Origin: Eucommia ulmoides
Lineage: Eukaryota; Streptophyta; Magnoliopsida; Garryales; Eucommiaceae
Assembly: GCA_016647705.1 (NCBI GenBank)
Contig: CM028330.1
Span: 28,476,649-28,540,648 of the forward strand
DNA length: 64,000 nucleotides
Reading direction: 5' to 3'
Shown: in pieces, positions 1 through 12,250 of the stretch
How positions within the stretch are numbered: the stretch's first letter is position 1
How the letters are laid out: every line of letters starts with the position of its first letter
Notes under the pieces: model-generated
Seen by the model: only the letters and a program-made list of their open reading frames with translations
What the model was told of the DNA's origin: nothing
Databases searched by the model: none
Made by a program: the position numbers and the translations under genes

Positions 1-176
1 ATTAGGGGCTGATGAAGGTAAATTGTTTGGCTGTTAGATGACTTTCAAACCTTGCACATTTTTGTTTATAGTGTTTTTTCATTTTTAGTTTTTAATTTCA
101 TAGTTAGTCATTGTAGTAATTGTGTATGATTGGGTGTTTTGCTCAGAACTAGCAAAATTCTAAGTTTTGGGGTATT
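1..176 (+). mobile_element. 3' internal spacer of a truncated LTR retrotransposon (R1)
   Basis: Non-coding tail of a plus-strand element whose body lies left of the window. It matches the reverse complement of the spacers in R10 and R14, including the run of short blocks TTGCACATTTTT, GGGTGTTTTGCTC, ACTAGCAAAATTCTAAG. It ends in a purine-rich primer site, TAAGTTTTGGGGTATT (161-176), directly before the LTR, as expected for second-strand priming. No open reading frame is visible. Confidence 0.75.
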
Positions 177-1535
177 TGATAGGTGTAAATTACCTATCAA
201 TTTCCAAATCGAACTTATTAGTTTTTGAGTATGTTTAGTATGTTTTATTATGTTTCAATTCGTTTATATTCTTTTTTGTCGTAAAACAAGTATTTAGGGT
301 GAAAAGGGACTAAAACGCGGTCAAATCGGAGTAGAGCGGTGGACAAACGGTGGAAAAACAAAGTTTCAAAGTAGCAAAGCCACTGCCGCACGGTGAAAAT
401 ACAAGATGGCCCATTTTCAGCAAAACACTTCACCACTACGGCAGTGAAAGTACAGGATGTTTGCTACTATTCCACCGCCGTGGCGATTAAAGCCGTCGCC
501 GCAGCGGTCAAGCCATTGACCTACCCACCGCCGCGGTGGTCACTCTACGGATAGTTTAGGATATTTAGGATATTTTTTGATATTTTTGAGCCTATATATA
601 TCCTCCCTTCTCCTCCATTTTAGGGGTAGACGTTTTGGGAAGTCTAGAGAGCTCCGAGGCCATTCCACCAAGGGAAGATCATGTTGCGAAGAAGGAGAAA
701 GGGTTCTCGGAACGGTTTTAGACTCGGATCTTAGGATAAACGGCTAGTTTCCTCGTTTCTCTCTTTCTCTCTTAGATTTGGTTGAATGTTTGTTTATGTT
801 TAGCTCGTTTCTATTTGTATATAGGGATACGACCATGTTTAGCTAAACATATATTGTTTAGGGCTTGATTGAATTCATGAAAATGTTGTTTATATAAAAT
901 CGATGTTTTTTTAGTGGTTGTTCATGTTTATCTGATTGTGTTTTTTGTGTTGTAATTTTTTATTATGCTTGTTACGATATATCAAGAATATAGGGTTTGA
1001 CACTCGGGAGAGGTAACCTTGGATTCGGACTAGGGTAAACACAACGCGACGATCCAATAACCCGGGAGGGAGTTGGAAAGTGTGCAATCAATGACGTTGG
1101 GGCGAGACTCACATGACCTAGGGTCGTTAAGATGTTGAGGGAGACTTCTTGGTTAATGCGAGCTCGCGTATTCCCCCGTCTTACACTCGGGAGAGGTGGT
1201 GAGGGAGTTTACGAACTGAGATTGTCGGATAGGATGAACACCATTAATGAAAATAGATTGAAACGAACATGTTTAAGTGAACGATATTAATGCCTAGGCA
1301 ATAATTCCCATAAATGTCCTACCAATATATTAGTATAATTAGATTAATTAATTTAATATTAGTATTAATTAATTATAAATACCATTTTTGTTGCCTAGAT
1401 AAAGTCGGGTTATGATAATTACGGTACTCGACAATATTCTCTACCAATCCCGGTGGAATGATATCCAACTGAAAGGTCCACTGTATTAAAACTTGACCTC
1501 GTGTACTTGTGAGTCAAATCAATCAGCGGGCGAAT
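177..1535 (+). repeat. 3' LTR of R1
   Basis: The LTR opens with TGATAGGTGTAAATTACC, whose GATAGGT and ACCTATC arms form a terminal inverted repeat. It then holds a palindrome array with CCGCGG-type cores (about 360-545), a TATA box near 592-601, and the conserved block from ACTCGGGAGAGGT (about 1003) to GAGATTGTCGG (about 1228). The right end is not a clean CA. After about 1535 the sequence becomes minus-strand internal DNA of R2, so the LTR is probably truncated by a rearrangement. The exact boundary is uncertain by about 15 bp. Confidence 0.8.
592..601 (+). promoter_or_regulatory. LTR TATA box (R1)
   Basis: CTATATATAT lies about 50 bp downstream of the palindrome array and just before a CT-rich stretch (TCCTCCCTTCTCC), the usual layout of a plant LTR core promoter. 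Position and context only; no transcript evidence. Confidence 0.5.
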
Positions 1536-1854
1536 GAATTAGTCCTGGTCACTCATCATTGGGTAATGGCCTAGATAAAGTCAAAACTCAACACACAATA
1601 ACAATTAAACTAAAAAAACTAATCCTAAACAAACATGCATACGTAGAAAACAGTAAAACATAACTAACATACTATATACTACACATCACCCCCGAACTTA
1701 AAATGGGCAATGTAGACAATGACTCATTAGCGATCACAATGATAGTATAAAGCATTATAATGAAGATGGGGGTTTAGAACAGGTACTTGGGAGGTGAGAG
1801 AATCTCGCCTCCGAATGAAGTCGGTGGAGATAGATCTAACTTAATTTTTTTAAC

Positions 1855-1872
1855 CTTGGGTTGCCTCCCAAG
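1855..1872 (-). promoter_or_regulatory. Conserved hairpin after the Gag-like ORF
   Basis: Perfect 6-bp inverted repeat CTTGGG/CCCAAG around a 6-nt loop, 11 bp past the ORF stop. The same hairpin occurs at 9759-9776, 16738-16755 (one mismatch) and 55219-55236, always at the ORF to spacer junction. Role unknown. Confidence 0.45.
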
Positions 1873-1883
1873 AAGCGCCTGAT

Positions 1884-2873
1884 TTAAGATTGTCGGCTTG
1901 ACACAGCGAAGGGATCATCAAAGAGTGTCTTTTGCCCATAGTATATGTCGTACAACACCACGTATGGGTCTTGGTTGTTTACACCCTCAAGTTTGGCGAG
2001 ATTTGGCATTGTTTGGTCTGAACTTTTAACAGAACTCTCCACCAGGTCATGTGCTTGGTGGGCATGAAAGAGCATTGCTTTTGGCGACGAAAGACAAGTG
2101 AGCCACATCGGATCCTCGTTGATGTGATCGTTTGGGATAGATGGTGGCATCACAATGTGGATCTCCAATGGTGACGAATCACAGTCGTCGATCCATGCTT
2201 GGGTTCTCGCCTTATTCGAATAATCATCTGTGAACGTTCCCATGCTCCTTCCGCTCATTTCTGGTTCCTCATGGTGGCTTTCGCATAATATGGTTTGTGT
2301 ATCTCCCAGTGCCATTGCGTTTGACTCAGCCTCAATCAAGCAGATAAGCTAACTGATTTGCATCTGCGAAGATGTTACGGTCGCATTGATTTTGGCGCGG
2401 ACCGTCTCGATATTGTCAAGACGATCCTCATGCTCATTGATCCGATCATGCGTCTCCCTCCAAAATGCTTGAGTCTCCCCAATAAAATCAGTGAATATTT
2501 CCTCCAGGACAGGGGAAGACTCAACTTAATGGTCCGGTATGTCAATCCATGGCTCCGAAACGATGGAACTATCCCCCAAGCTTTGGTAGGTTGTTGAATA
2601 ATTCCAACAATGAAAATCATACTCGGCCATGTCTTCTAGTGCCCGATAGGCTTAATCCACAGTTAGTTGGTTGAAAGAGGTGGTACCATTCCCTCATTTA
2701 ATCCTCAGTTTGGTTGCGGCTAGTAACCCATCGAGGAAGTTCAGAAGCTGACACTCCTTAAGGAAACCATGGTTTGGAAACCAGAATAGTAATTCCTTGT
2801 ATCGATCTCAAGCACTATAAAATGGCTCGGAATCCCATTGAAAGAAATGCAAGAATAGCTGTTGATCTAACAA
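1884..2873 (-). pseudogene. Degenerate Gag-like ORF of non-autonomous element R2
   Basis: A reading frame of about 330 codons with a few in-frame stops. The expected start codon is TTG (2873), where R5 and R10 have ATG followed by LDRQ. Recognisable stretches in order are FFQWDSEPFYSA, ECQLLNFLDGLLAATK, GNGTTSFNQLTVD, RLDNIETV, the QIxQL motif, and near the C-terminus DPYVVLYDIYYGQ. The middle part aligns by eye with the Gag region of the autonomous element R8 (VDAASGGSLLSKTPDEAN, RLDNIETT, QIGQLASAI), so I infer a shortened, diverged Gag lacking its N-terminal part. R3, R10 and R13 carry related ORFs. The function of the C-terminal segment is unknown. Confidence 0.6.
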
Positions 2874-2990
2874 CTTCAAGCACCCTAGAGGAAAAAAAAA
2901 AATACAAATAAAAAAATTATAAACACTAAAAATTGCCTAAATTAAAATCATGTCATTTACTCACAATATCAACAATAATCTAAAACACAA

Positions 2991-3007
2991 TCCCGGCAAC
3001 GGTGCCA
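2991..3007 (-). promoter_or_regulatory. Primer-binding site of R2 (tRNA-Asp type)
   Basis: Reverse complement reads TGGCACCGTTGCCGGGA, matching the plant tRNA-Asp 3' end except for one base. It lies 6 bp from the LTR edge. Confidence 0.75.
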
Positions 3008-3013
3008 AAAACT

Positions 3014-4393
3014 TGGTGGTAGAATATTACGTCACCACTTTCACCGCAAATGTACAGATCAAGTTTTAGTACAGATAGGGAGAATAAGGGTTATCGTGTC
3101 CACAGGGATTGGTTGAGATTATTATCGAGTACCGTAATTGTCATAACCTAATTTTATCTAGGTGATAAAAAATTATTTATAATTAATTAATACTAATACT
3201 AAGTTAATTAATCTAATTATATTATATTACTAATATGAGATGTTTAGGGGAAAATATTATCAAGGGATGTTTGATCTCGTTTAGTTTACAATAATGGTGT
3301 TCATCCTATCCGACAATCTCTGTATTGTAAACTCACTCACCACCTCTCCTGAGTTTAAGGTGAGTGAATATATAACCTCGCATCAATGAATAAGTCCCCC
3401 TCAATGTCTTAATGAACTAGGTCACATGAGTCTAGCCCCAACGTCATGGATTGCCCACTTTCTAATTCTCTCCCGGGTTATTAGATTGTCGCATTGTGTT
3501 TACCCTAGTCTGAATTCAGGGTTACCTCTCCCGAGTGTCAAACCTTGATTTCTCAATATATCTCAATAAGAATATAAGCATGACGAACTGATAAACACAA
3601 TCGAATAATGAAGATCAACCATCGACGAAACATAACTCAAACAAACGACATTTTTATAAATATTATTAATCCCTAGACAAAATCCGTTTAGCTCATGTCC
3701 ATAACCATTTATACAGTAAAAAAAAGGAGCTAAACATGCTCAACGCACTACCGAAGTTAAGCAATTAAAGAGAGAAATAAAATAAACTTAGTCGTGGTTC
3801 GAAGATTTGGCGCTAAAACCGTTCAACGATCGCTTTTCCTTTTTCGCAACATGTTCTTCTCTTTTGAATTTGGTTGAGCTTTCCCCAAAAAACTCTCAAA
3901 ATATTATAAACCCTAAGGGGTCTCTCTTTGACCGAATAGAGAGGATAGGAGAAGAGATAGGGCTAAAAAATATCTAAAAGAAATATCTAAAATTTGTGCA
4001 GAGTGACCGCAGCGGCGGTGGGCATGTCAGAAGTGTTCACGACCGCAGTGGTGGGAGTAGAGACATTTTGTTCTTTTACCACCATGGCGGTGGATCTCAC
4101 CGCTGTAGCAGTGGGTTCTTAGAGACTTTAGGCCCTTGTATGCATCTTGACCATCACGGCAGTGGGCTGCAGGTTCTGAATTTTGCCTCTTTGCTTTTTT
4201 TTTTTTTCCGCCATTCTTCCACCGCTCTTGATCCAATTTGATTATTTATGATCTGTTTTCATTATTTTTCACTTCAGACACCTGATTTATACAAAAAGAA
4301 TAAAAAATGTATTAAAACGTAATAAAACGTAATAAACATACTCAAAAACTAACAAGTTCGGTTTGGAAATAGATAGGTAAATTACACCTATCA
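3014..4393 (-). repeat. 5' LTR of R2
   Basis: The reverse complement starts TGATAGGTGTAATTTACC (4393 downward) and ends CACCA next to the PBS. It contains the conserved ACTCGGGAGAGGT-type block (about 3300-3540) and a palindrome array at about 3996-4215 with mixed CCGCGG and CTGTAG-type cores. The palindromes are more degraded than in R5 or R7. Confidence 0.8.
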
Positions 4394-4399
4394 CATACT

Positions 4400-6480
4400 A
4401 ATATACCAATCAATTTCTGGGGAGATACTTTATTGAAAGAAACCTATAGCCGTAATAGATTTCCCTCCATGTAAGTACCATCTACACTATATCAGTTATG
4501 AGTTGGTTTTAAACCAGAATTAGAACACTTGCGACCATGGGGATCTGTAGGTTATGTTTATGTTACATCACATGCATAAGGAAAATTAGGCCCTGGAGCT
4601 CAAAAGTGCACATTAATTAGATATTCTGATCATTCCAAAGGATATGTGATATTACATGAACATTCTGATGACGTACTAACAAAGATTGAGTCACTTGATA
4701 TCGAATTTATGGAAAATAAGTTTCCAAGCAGAGGTGAACTGAGAGGTAGTAAAGAACTTTATGAGTTGAATGAGTCAAATGATAACTCTACACCATCACT
4801 CAGTAAGGGTGGGGAAATTAATCATCGTCCTTCTACAAATTTGCCAATGGTCACCGAGGATAGTGGGAGAGATCTAGAGAATCGTGGAAGTGTACCACAA
4901 AATAATTCTCAAACTCTTAACTGCGTAGAAGTCAACGTGGAAATATTCCTCAGCGTTTATTTGGGATTGATTAGAAATTGTTTATGTGTTGTTTACTATA
5001 GGAAGATGGGCCTTCATCTTATCAAGAGGCTTTATTATTGCCTGCTGCTAAAAAATGGATAACTGCAATGGAAGATGAGATTAGTTGTATAGAAAAGAAT
5101 CAAGTATGAAAACTAGTTGATATTCTGCCTGGATGAAAATCTATTAGAAATAAATGGGTTTTAAAGATTAAACGTCAGGAAGATGGGTCTATTAGTACGT
5201 ACAAAGTTCGTCTTGTGGTGGAAGGTTACACTAAAAAAGAGGGTGTAGACTGTGAGGAAATTTTTTCAACTATTTTTAGGTTTGGCTCCATTCGCCTAAT
5301 CATAGCTATTGTCGCCCATTTAGATCTGGAACTTTTTCAAACGGATATTAAGACTACGTTTTTCAGTGGAGAACTAGATGGGGAGATCTACATGGATCAA
5401 CCTATTGGTTTTGTGGCCAAAGGACAAGAGTGCAAAGTGTACAAGCTAAAACGTTCCATTTATAGCCTAAAACAATCATCTAGACAATGGTACCTCAAAT
5501 TCCATCAAGCCATAATTACTTTTGGGTTTATCATGATTGAGGAAGATCATTGTGTTTATAGCGATAAGAGAAGGGTTTTATCATCCTTACTCTGTATGTA
5601 GACTACATTTTATTGGTAGGAAATGACATAGGGAAGATTGTCTCCACTAAAGAGTGGTTGTCCTTTACTTTTGATTTGAAGGACACGGGTAAAGCAAATT
5701 ATGTACTTAGTATCAAAATCATTAAAGACTATTCTAAGAAACTTCTTTCTTTATCCTAAGATATTTATATCAGGAAGGTACTTGAATGATTTCAGATGCA
5801 TATAATGCTAATCCTATAGATATTCCTGTTGAGAAGGATGGTACCTTGAGTCTTGATCTTTGCCCTAGAACTAATGCTGAAAAAGAACAGATGTCTCGTA
5901 TACCATATGCAAGTGCAACTGCAAGCCTAATGTATGCTATGATGTGTACACAACCAGACATATGCTATGTTATGGGGTTGGTTAGTCGTTTCCAGATTAA
6001 TCTAGGAATTTGTCATTGGAGAGTAGTTAAAAAGATCTTGCGGTATCTTCATGGAACCGCATGCTATATGCTTTACTATCATGGTAAAAATATATATTAG
6101 CACGAATATAGTGATAAAGATTAGAGTGGTGACTTCGAAAAATATAAATCAACATCAAGATATGCTTTCATACTCAGCAACAATGCTATTTCTTGGTCTA
6201 GCAAAAAGTAATCCTGCATAGCACTATCTACTATGGAAGCATGGTACGCTGCTGGTGCTTCAGCTGTTCAAGAGGTTGTTTGGTTAAAAAGATTTTTTTA
6301 GAAATTTGAGATAGTAACACATTCTCTAGATCCTATAACCATACATTGTGATGGTATGGCTGCTTTCACATATGTCAAAGATCCTAAGTATCATGGAAAA
6401 ATGAAGCATATCCAAACTCGATATCACTACATCTGAGATAGAGTCTCACAATGCACATTTATAAGTTCATACTTTATTTG
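4400..6480 (+). pseudogene. Ty1/copia pol remnant: integrase C-terminus, RT, RNase H
   Basis: Begins mid-integrase immediately after the R2 LTR, with FKPELEHLRPWGSVGY and IRYSDHSKGYV, the usual copia integrase C-terminal signature. RT follows at about 5060-5640: NKWVLKIK, VEGYTKKEGVDCEEIFS, the first catalytic Asp in FQTDIKTTFFSGEL, then YKLKRSIYSLKQSSRQWY. The second catalytic motif reads YVDY instead of YVDD and lies after a frameshift near 5598. RNase H blocks (about 5790-6400) include ASLMYAMMCTQPDICY and the ISWSSKK...ALSTMEAWYAA segment. Several in-frame stops and at least two frameshifts make it non-functional. LTRs are not identified. Confidence 0.85.
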
Positions 6481-7407
6481 AATTCATTAAAGTATGATGA
6501 ATAATTTAAGATATTTGCTATAGACACATTTTACCATGACGGTAGATGTCACTAGACTAAATGGTTGGGTACTCATACAACAATCAGCCTCAATACTGAG
6601 ATAGCGTGCGAGATGAGATTTTAGTATTCTGAAGATTGAATTAGAGAATTCTTTATAATGTTGCATTAGATGAGACAAGATAAGGTTTATAAAAAAACAA
6701 ACATGAAAGTTTTTCCACACATCATGTAGCCTGAGAATAGACGAATATGATATTTCAAGTGGATACTCTAGGAGATACCAACTTGAAGTTCTCAAGTCAA
6801 TCGCTTATGTAGTAAATGGACTTAGATTCATACGGTAATTTAGAATGACATCCTAATTTTTTTTGATTATAATACTGTAGCATGTAAATCATACTACATG
6901 ACGACCACATAGGGAGTAAGAAATGGATCCCTGTTTTCTTACAGTGTAAGCCCTATATATGTAGATTATTAATAATGATTTAATTGTGCCCTTATGACTT
7001 TGAACTATGTTATAATTAAGAAATTTGATGTTGCTACTTTAACTTGTTATTCCATGACCATGAATGATACGGTCTAAAAGGATATGTCTAGGAAAGCAGT
7101 CAAAAAGAAATTGAGTGACATAAAGATTAAAGAAAGATAATTTAGTAACACATCTTGTCAAAATAATCAGTGTACGGTGCTTAATGATGGCCACCACATA
7201 TATAGCTATTTTTTAATATATATATATATATATATATATTGAAAATTAGCATGCCGCTACAAAGGAGATTAAGCATGTTTTGAGTTTTAAACTCTAGAGG
7301 GGTTAGAAATGCTTAATTTAGTGTGATTGAACTGGTTTGGGACATAGATGAGTATTTTATTTTGCAATGAGATGTTGCCATGTTTGTCAGCTAGAAACTT
7401 AATATTG
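6481..7407. other. Non-coding flank, probable copia 3' region
   Basis: AT-rich sequence after the copia RNase H remnant. No ORF with family resemblance and no clear LTR ends are visible. It contains a (TA)n microsatellite at about 7216-7240. Confidence 0.5.
7216..7240. repeat. (TA)n microsatellite
   Basis: About twelve uninterrupted TA units. Confidence 0.9.
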
Positions 7408-7412
7408 TGCTC

Positions 7413-8194
7413 TGGTAGCGGAATATTACGTTTCTACTTTTACTGTAAGTGTATGCATCATGTTTTAGTATAGTTAGAAGAGTAAAGGTTGTCGTATCCA
7501 CAAGGATTGGATTAGATCGTCGCTAAGTACTGCAATTGTCATAACATAACTTTATCTAGGCGACTCAAATTTAGGTTTTTTTTATAAAAATTATCAACTA
7601 AACTAAATTAATTATCAAGCTAAACATGAACAAAACTATCAACCAAACTAGGAAATAAAGAGAGAAACAAAAGAGACTAGCCGTTATTTGAAGAACGTCC
7701 GCTAAAATCGCTTTGAGATCATTTTCTCTTCTTGAATTTGTGATATACTCTTGGTTGATATGTATTGGATCTCCAACAATACTCCCAAAAACGTCCTAAG
7801 GGTGTTGGGGAAAGAGGTGATCGAGTAGGGGTCCAAAATATCTCAAAAATATCAAGAAATATCTAAGCTACCTAGTGTCGGACCGCTGCAGTGGTGGTCG
7901 TTTAGCCATAACATTCTCGTCCAAACTTTAATTGATATGATTTAAGAACCTATGGAAATATAAGACAGAGATATACAACTTCCATGTTTGGAGAGTTTCC
8001 AAAATCGAATTGCATCGTGTCCAAAATTGGCCTTGAAGTTATTGCATCTGAACCGGCTTTGCATCTTTTCACCCATTTATTCGAAAACCTATAAAACAAT
8101 ACAAACACATATTAAACTAACAAAAATGATTTAAAACACACATATATTTAAATCTAAAACTACTTTTTTTTTTTTTCTAAATAAACCACTCATC
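7413..8194 (-). repeat. 3' LTR of R3 (internally deleted)
   Basis: At 782 bp it is the shortest LTR copy here. Both termini are present (TGGTAGCGG at the left, ACTCATCA at the right), but the conserved ACTCGGGAGAGGT block and flanks are missing between about 7620 and 7640. One CTGCAG-core palindrome remains near 7883. Confidence 0.8.
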
Positions 8195-9796
8195 AAATAC
8201 CCCCAAACTCAAATGTTTGCTTGTCCTCAAGCAAAAACACTCACACAATAAAACAAACTACTGCAACTAATTAACGAAGTTAAATACTAAAAATGAATAA
8301 AAACACAAACAACCTAAACATAACGACATGCGAGTTTTGAATTCAACTAATTGACTAAAAGGTTTTCCCTAAACGACCCCCAATTATATCGAGTTCAAAA
8401 TTAAAACCACTCGATGTGGTGTTCTAGAATTTCAATATTCGATATCGGTAAACACCATTCTAGATCCTATTCAAGTATGTGTGCGAAAACCTAATTATAC
8501 AACTATCTAATAACCATATTGGATTATCCATAAATGAAGTTCATGACTTAAACCACAAAGGATTAGGATATCCATATGCCTGACTGGGTTCCACTATGCA
8601 CTAATGTAGGCTTGGAAATTCAAAAAGATCAATAGGACTTGGTTCGATTTTTTGAAAATGGCCAAGGGTATATCGGGAATATAAAACAGGTTAACGTCAT
8701 TAACTCAACGATACCCAAGGCACAACACTTAGCACTCAATCACTCTAGAACTCCTTTATGATCAATTCAAAATAACCCTGAACAAACATTTAAGAATGTC
8801 ATACTCACTTGTCAAAAAAAACTAAAATAGAACTATATTTACATATATTTTTTTTAAACATACCAAACCCCCAAAATTATTTTATTTGTATAGTTTCAAG
8901 GGTGTGGGAAAACGATAGAAAAATAACAAGTGAGTACTCGAATACCGAACCAATCAAAAGTTCGTCCTAAACCCAATCGTTCACTTCAAGTAGCATAAAA
9001 ATACTAACTTGATTTCAACTCAAATTGTGCTTTAGGTTTAGCGACAGTGGTTTGGAAAAAATTCAATTGGCCAGAATATTTGTTACGTGTTCAGAATTGA
9101 AATGGCTTATAGGTTTCGATAAAGTAACGAGGGATAAAACATATAGCATGGACGACTTCAACGACTCAAACGATCAAAATGAATGCCTAAATCATGTCTC
9201 CTGAACTACCTCGCCTAAGATTTCACGTCAAGTTTCCCCCAATAAGGTTCTAGAATCCTTAAAATTATCATGAATTTGGCTAATGAATAATCGGCCTCAA
9301 ATAAATTGAATAGCTATATATTGAGTTTACGTGCTCGTGCAGATTAGGATCCACAATAACGTTTACCAAAATGACATGTCAAACACACAGAACACACATG
9401 AATCGGCATTACCCTTGACCTCAAAAAACAACTCGGGGATAATATCATTATCGGGTAATGGCCTAGAAGAACTACAAAACTCAGCACACAAAAACAACAA
9501 CTACAAACATAAACACACTACACAAACAAATTTGCTTACAATTAAACTAAACTAACAAAACTAAAAACAATTAAACATACTAAACATACTAAACATCCCC
9601 CTCAAACTTAAAATGATCAGTGTCCACAATGACCCATTCATTGATCTTAACAATTGAAATATAGCATGCCAACGAAGGGGGTTTAGAACACGTACCTATG
9701 AGGTGAGACAATATCGCCTCCGAGTGAAGTCGATGATAATGATCTAATTTATTTTGAACTTGGGTTGCCTCCCAAGAAGCGCTTGGTTTAATGTCC
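8195..9796 (-). other. R3 3' spacer (non-coding) with polypurine tract
   Basis: Minus-strand polypurine tract GAGTTTGGGGGTATT abuts the 3' LTR. The spacer carries the block order shared with R5, R8, R10, R11 and R14, including an internal purine tract beside a C-rich arm at about 8872-8910. The CTTGGG/CCCAAG hairpin is at 9759-9776. No reading frame of note. Confidence 0.7.
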
Positions 9797-10652
9797 TCAG
9801 CTAGACATGGAGAAGGGCTCGTCAAAGAGCAGCTTCCGCCCATAGTATGTGTCATACAACACAACATACGGGTTTTGGTTTAGAAAGCCCTGAAGCTTGG
9901 AGAAATGTGGCAATGTATAGCATGTACTCTCCACTTGATTCTTCTCTAGCTCATGAGCTTGGTAATCTTGAATGAATGGTGCAAAAGGCAGTGGAGGACA
10001 ATTGAGCCACATTGGATCCTCATAGATGTGATCTTCTTGGATCGGTGGAAGCATCAAAATTTAGATTTCAAGAGGTGAGAACTCAAAATCATCTTCTGAT
10101 TTGTTATCAACGAAAAATTTATGAGCCTTGTCCTCTTTCGAATTATCTACGTTGAATGCTTCCAATTTCTTCCCGCTTGTATCCGGTTCCTCCTAGCGAC
10201 TTTCACGGATAGATGTGGCTCGTGTGTCTCTCAGTGACACTACTTTTGACTCAGCCTCAATGAAGCAAATTAGTTAACCGATTTGAGTCTCAAGAGATTT
10301 GACAGTCTCATCAATTTTAGCGCAGGTCATCTCAATTTTGTCAAGATAGTCCTCATGCTTATTGTGTCGGTCATTCGTTTTCCTCTAGAAAATCTGAGTC
10401 TCTCTCATAAATTTAGCGAACATGGTTTCCAATACGGGAGAAGACTCCACATGTTGGTCCTGGGTGTCAATCCATGGCGCCGAAATGGTGAAACTATCCT
10501 CCAAGATTTGGTAACTTGGTGAGTAATTCCAATACTGAAAATTGAAATCCACCATGACTTTCACAACCAATAGGCTTCATCCGCGGTTAGTAGGTCAAAA
10601 GAGGTGGTATCGTTTCCTCTTTCTACCCAAGTTCTTGTTGCGGCTTGTAACT

Positions 10653-11986
10653 TGATTTGTGGAAAATACCTATCTATTTCTAAATCTGAATTTGGTAGTT
10701 TTCAAGTGTTTTAGTAATATTTAATTGCGTTTTTGTTAGTTTTTATGTAATTCAGGTGTAGGGACGTAAACAAGTGACAAGTGAGCGAAACGGTGAAGAA
10801 ACGATGAAAGAACAAGGTTTCATGATCACAAGATCCACCGCCATAGCGGTCATTCCATGCCGCGGTGGTGGAGATGCATGATGTGTTGATAAGGATTCAC
10901 CACCGCGACGGTAAAAGATCAGAGAGTTATTTGTGGCAGTCGAGATACCCACCGCTGCGGCGTTGGGTTCTGTGCAGAATTAAGATCTTTTGAGATATTT
11001 TCTGATATTTTTGAAACCTTACCACTATAAAACCCTTTCTACCACTTACAAAAAACTCTCTTGGATGTCCCTAACATTAGGAGGTAATCCTTGGGCCAAT
11101 CTTGAAGAGCTCGAATAGGAGATTCATTATTTAGAGAAGATGAAACACTAGCGAATCGATCTTTGGCGACAGTGGATCACTCCACTTTATGATTTGATCT
11201 TTCTCTCTTTGTTTCTCTCTTTGTAATTTAATGTTTTATTTTGAATAATGATAAATCCATTTTGGTTTAATGTTTTAATGGTAAAGATCATGATAGGTTA
11301 GATAAATATTAGCTAGAGATCGATGTAGTTGTGTAAATACTTGTTTGATCTAATATATGTTTCCTTAACGGTTGTTTGTTTTTAAATCCGACTGTGTTTA
11401 TCATTTTATTACAATCTTAGTATGCTTGTTAAGGTATTAGGGTTGGTTTTGAGAATACGGGGTTTGACACTCGAGAGAGGTAACCCCGGATTCGGACTAG
11501 GGTAAACACAACGTGACGATCTAATAACTTAGGAAGGAGTTGGAGAGTGTGCAATCCATGAGGTTGGGTTAAGACTCACATGACTATGTATTCGAAAATA
11601 CATTCGAGAGGGACTTTGGCGTCAGTCATCTATTCATTCACTTAACACTCGGGAGAAGAAGTGAATGAGTTTTAGATACCGAGATTGTCGGATATGATAA
11701 ACATCATTATTGTTAACTAAACGAAATCAAACATGTATTAAGTAAATGAAAGCAATCCCTAGGTAATCAACTTAGTTAGGATTAACCCACTAATTGTAGT
11801 TTAACTTAGTTTTAATTAGTTTAATTTTAAATAATTCTTTAATCATTGGGATAATATAAACGGTATTCAATTATTCATACCGTCCCTGTGGCATGATATC
11901 CTATCTTAAAGATCCACTATATTAAAACTTGACCTCGTATACTTGCGAGTAGTCAATATGCAAGCGTGTAAAAACCTCGTTGTACA
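10653..11986 (+). repeat. Solo LTR R4, TSD TAACC (one copy now TAACT)
   Basis: Plus-strand LTR beginning TGATTTGTGGAAAATACC and ending TTGTACA, flanked by TAACT (10648-10652) and TAACC (11987-11991). Removing it restores the R3 reading order, as seen by comparison with the same segment of R2 and R10. Contains degraded palindromes (about 10845-10970), a TATA box and the ACTCGAGAGAGGT block. It probably arose by LTR-LTR recombination. Confidence 0.88.
11025..11032 (+). promoter_or_regulatory. LTR TATA box (R4)
   Basis: CTATAAAA lies about 70 bp downstream of the last palindrome of the LTR array. Confidence 0.55.
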
Positions 11987-12250
11987 TAACCCGTTGAGGA
12001 AAATCAGTAGTTGACACTCCCTTGAGAAATGATGATTGCAGAACTGGAATAGAAACTCTTTGTATTTTTTTCATAAATAGTAAAAGAGTTCAGAATCCCA
12101 TTGAAAGAAATTCATGGGGACTTGTTGATGATCCATCTCCAATTACCTCGCAAACTGAAACAAACTAAAAACAAAAATTATAAACAAAATAAATGCCTAA
12201 ATTAATATCAAGTTACTTACTCATAATATGAACAACAATCTAAAAACCAA

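Larger units (their letters stand above)
1536..4393 (-). mobile_element. Truncated non-autonomous LTR element R2 (minus strand)
   Basis: Read on the minus strand: 5' LTR (4393-3014), tRNA-Asp-type PBS (3007-2991), a leader, a degenerate Gag-like ORF (2873-1884), the CTTGGG/CCCAAG hairpin (1872-1855), then spacer cut at about 1536 where it abuts R1. No protease, RT or integrase lies between the PBS and the 3' spacer. At the LTR outer end the flanking sequence immediately reads as copia integrase, so R2 went into a copia element. The 3' LTR and partner target duplication are missing. Confidence 0.8.
9797..12136 (-). pseudogene. Gag-like ORF of R3, interrupted by solo LTR R4
   Basis: Starts at ATG 12136 (MDHQQVPMNFFQWDSE), 5' of the region ECQLLIFLNG. 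It is interrupted between 11987 and 10652 by R4 and resumes to a stop at 9797-9799. The C-terminal part reads EDHIYEDPMWLNC and NQNPYVVLYDTYYGRK, clearly homologous to R2 and R10. Stops and frameshifts are present. It is the same shortened Gag-like protein as in R2, with no recognisable enzymatic domain. Confidence 0.6.

Noticed and set aside
360..545. CRISPR-like array of palindromes
   Set aside because: Units are irregularly spaced and diverged, lie inside LTRs, and the context is a plant genome.
4027..4241. Overlapping open frames on both strands in the GC-rich part of the R2 LTR
   Set aside because: They arise from the palindrome array; GC-rich symmetric repeats open several frames by chance, and there is no family resemblance.
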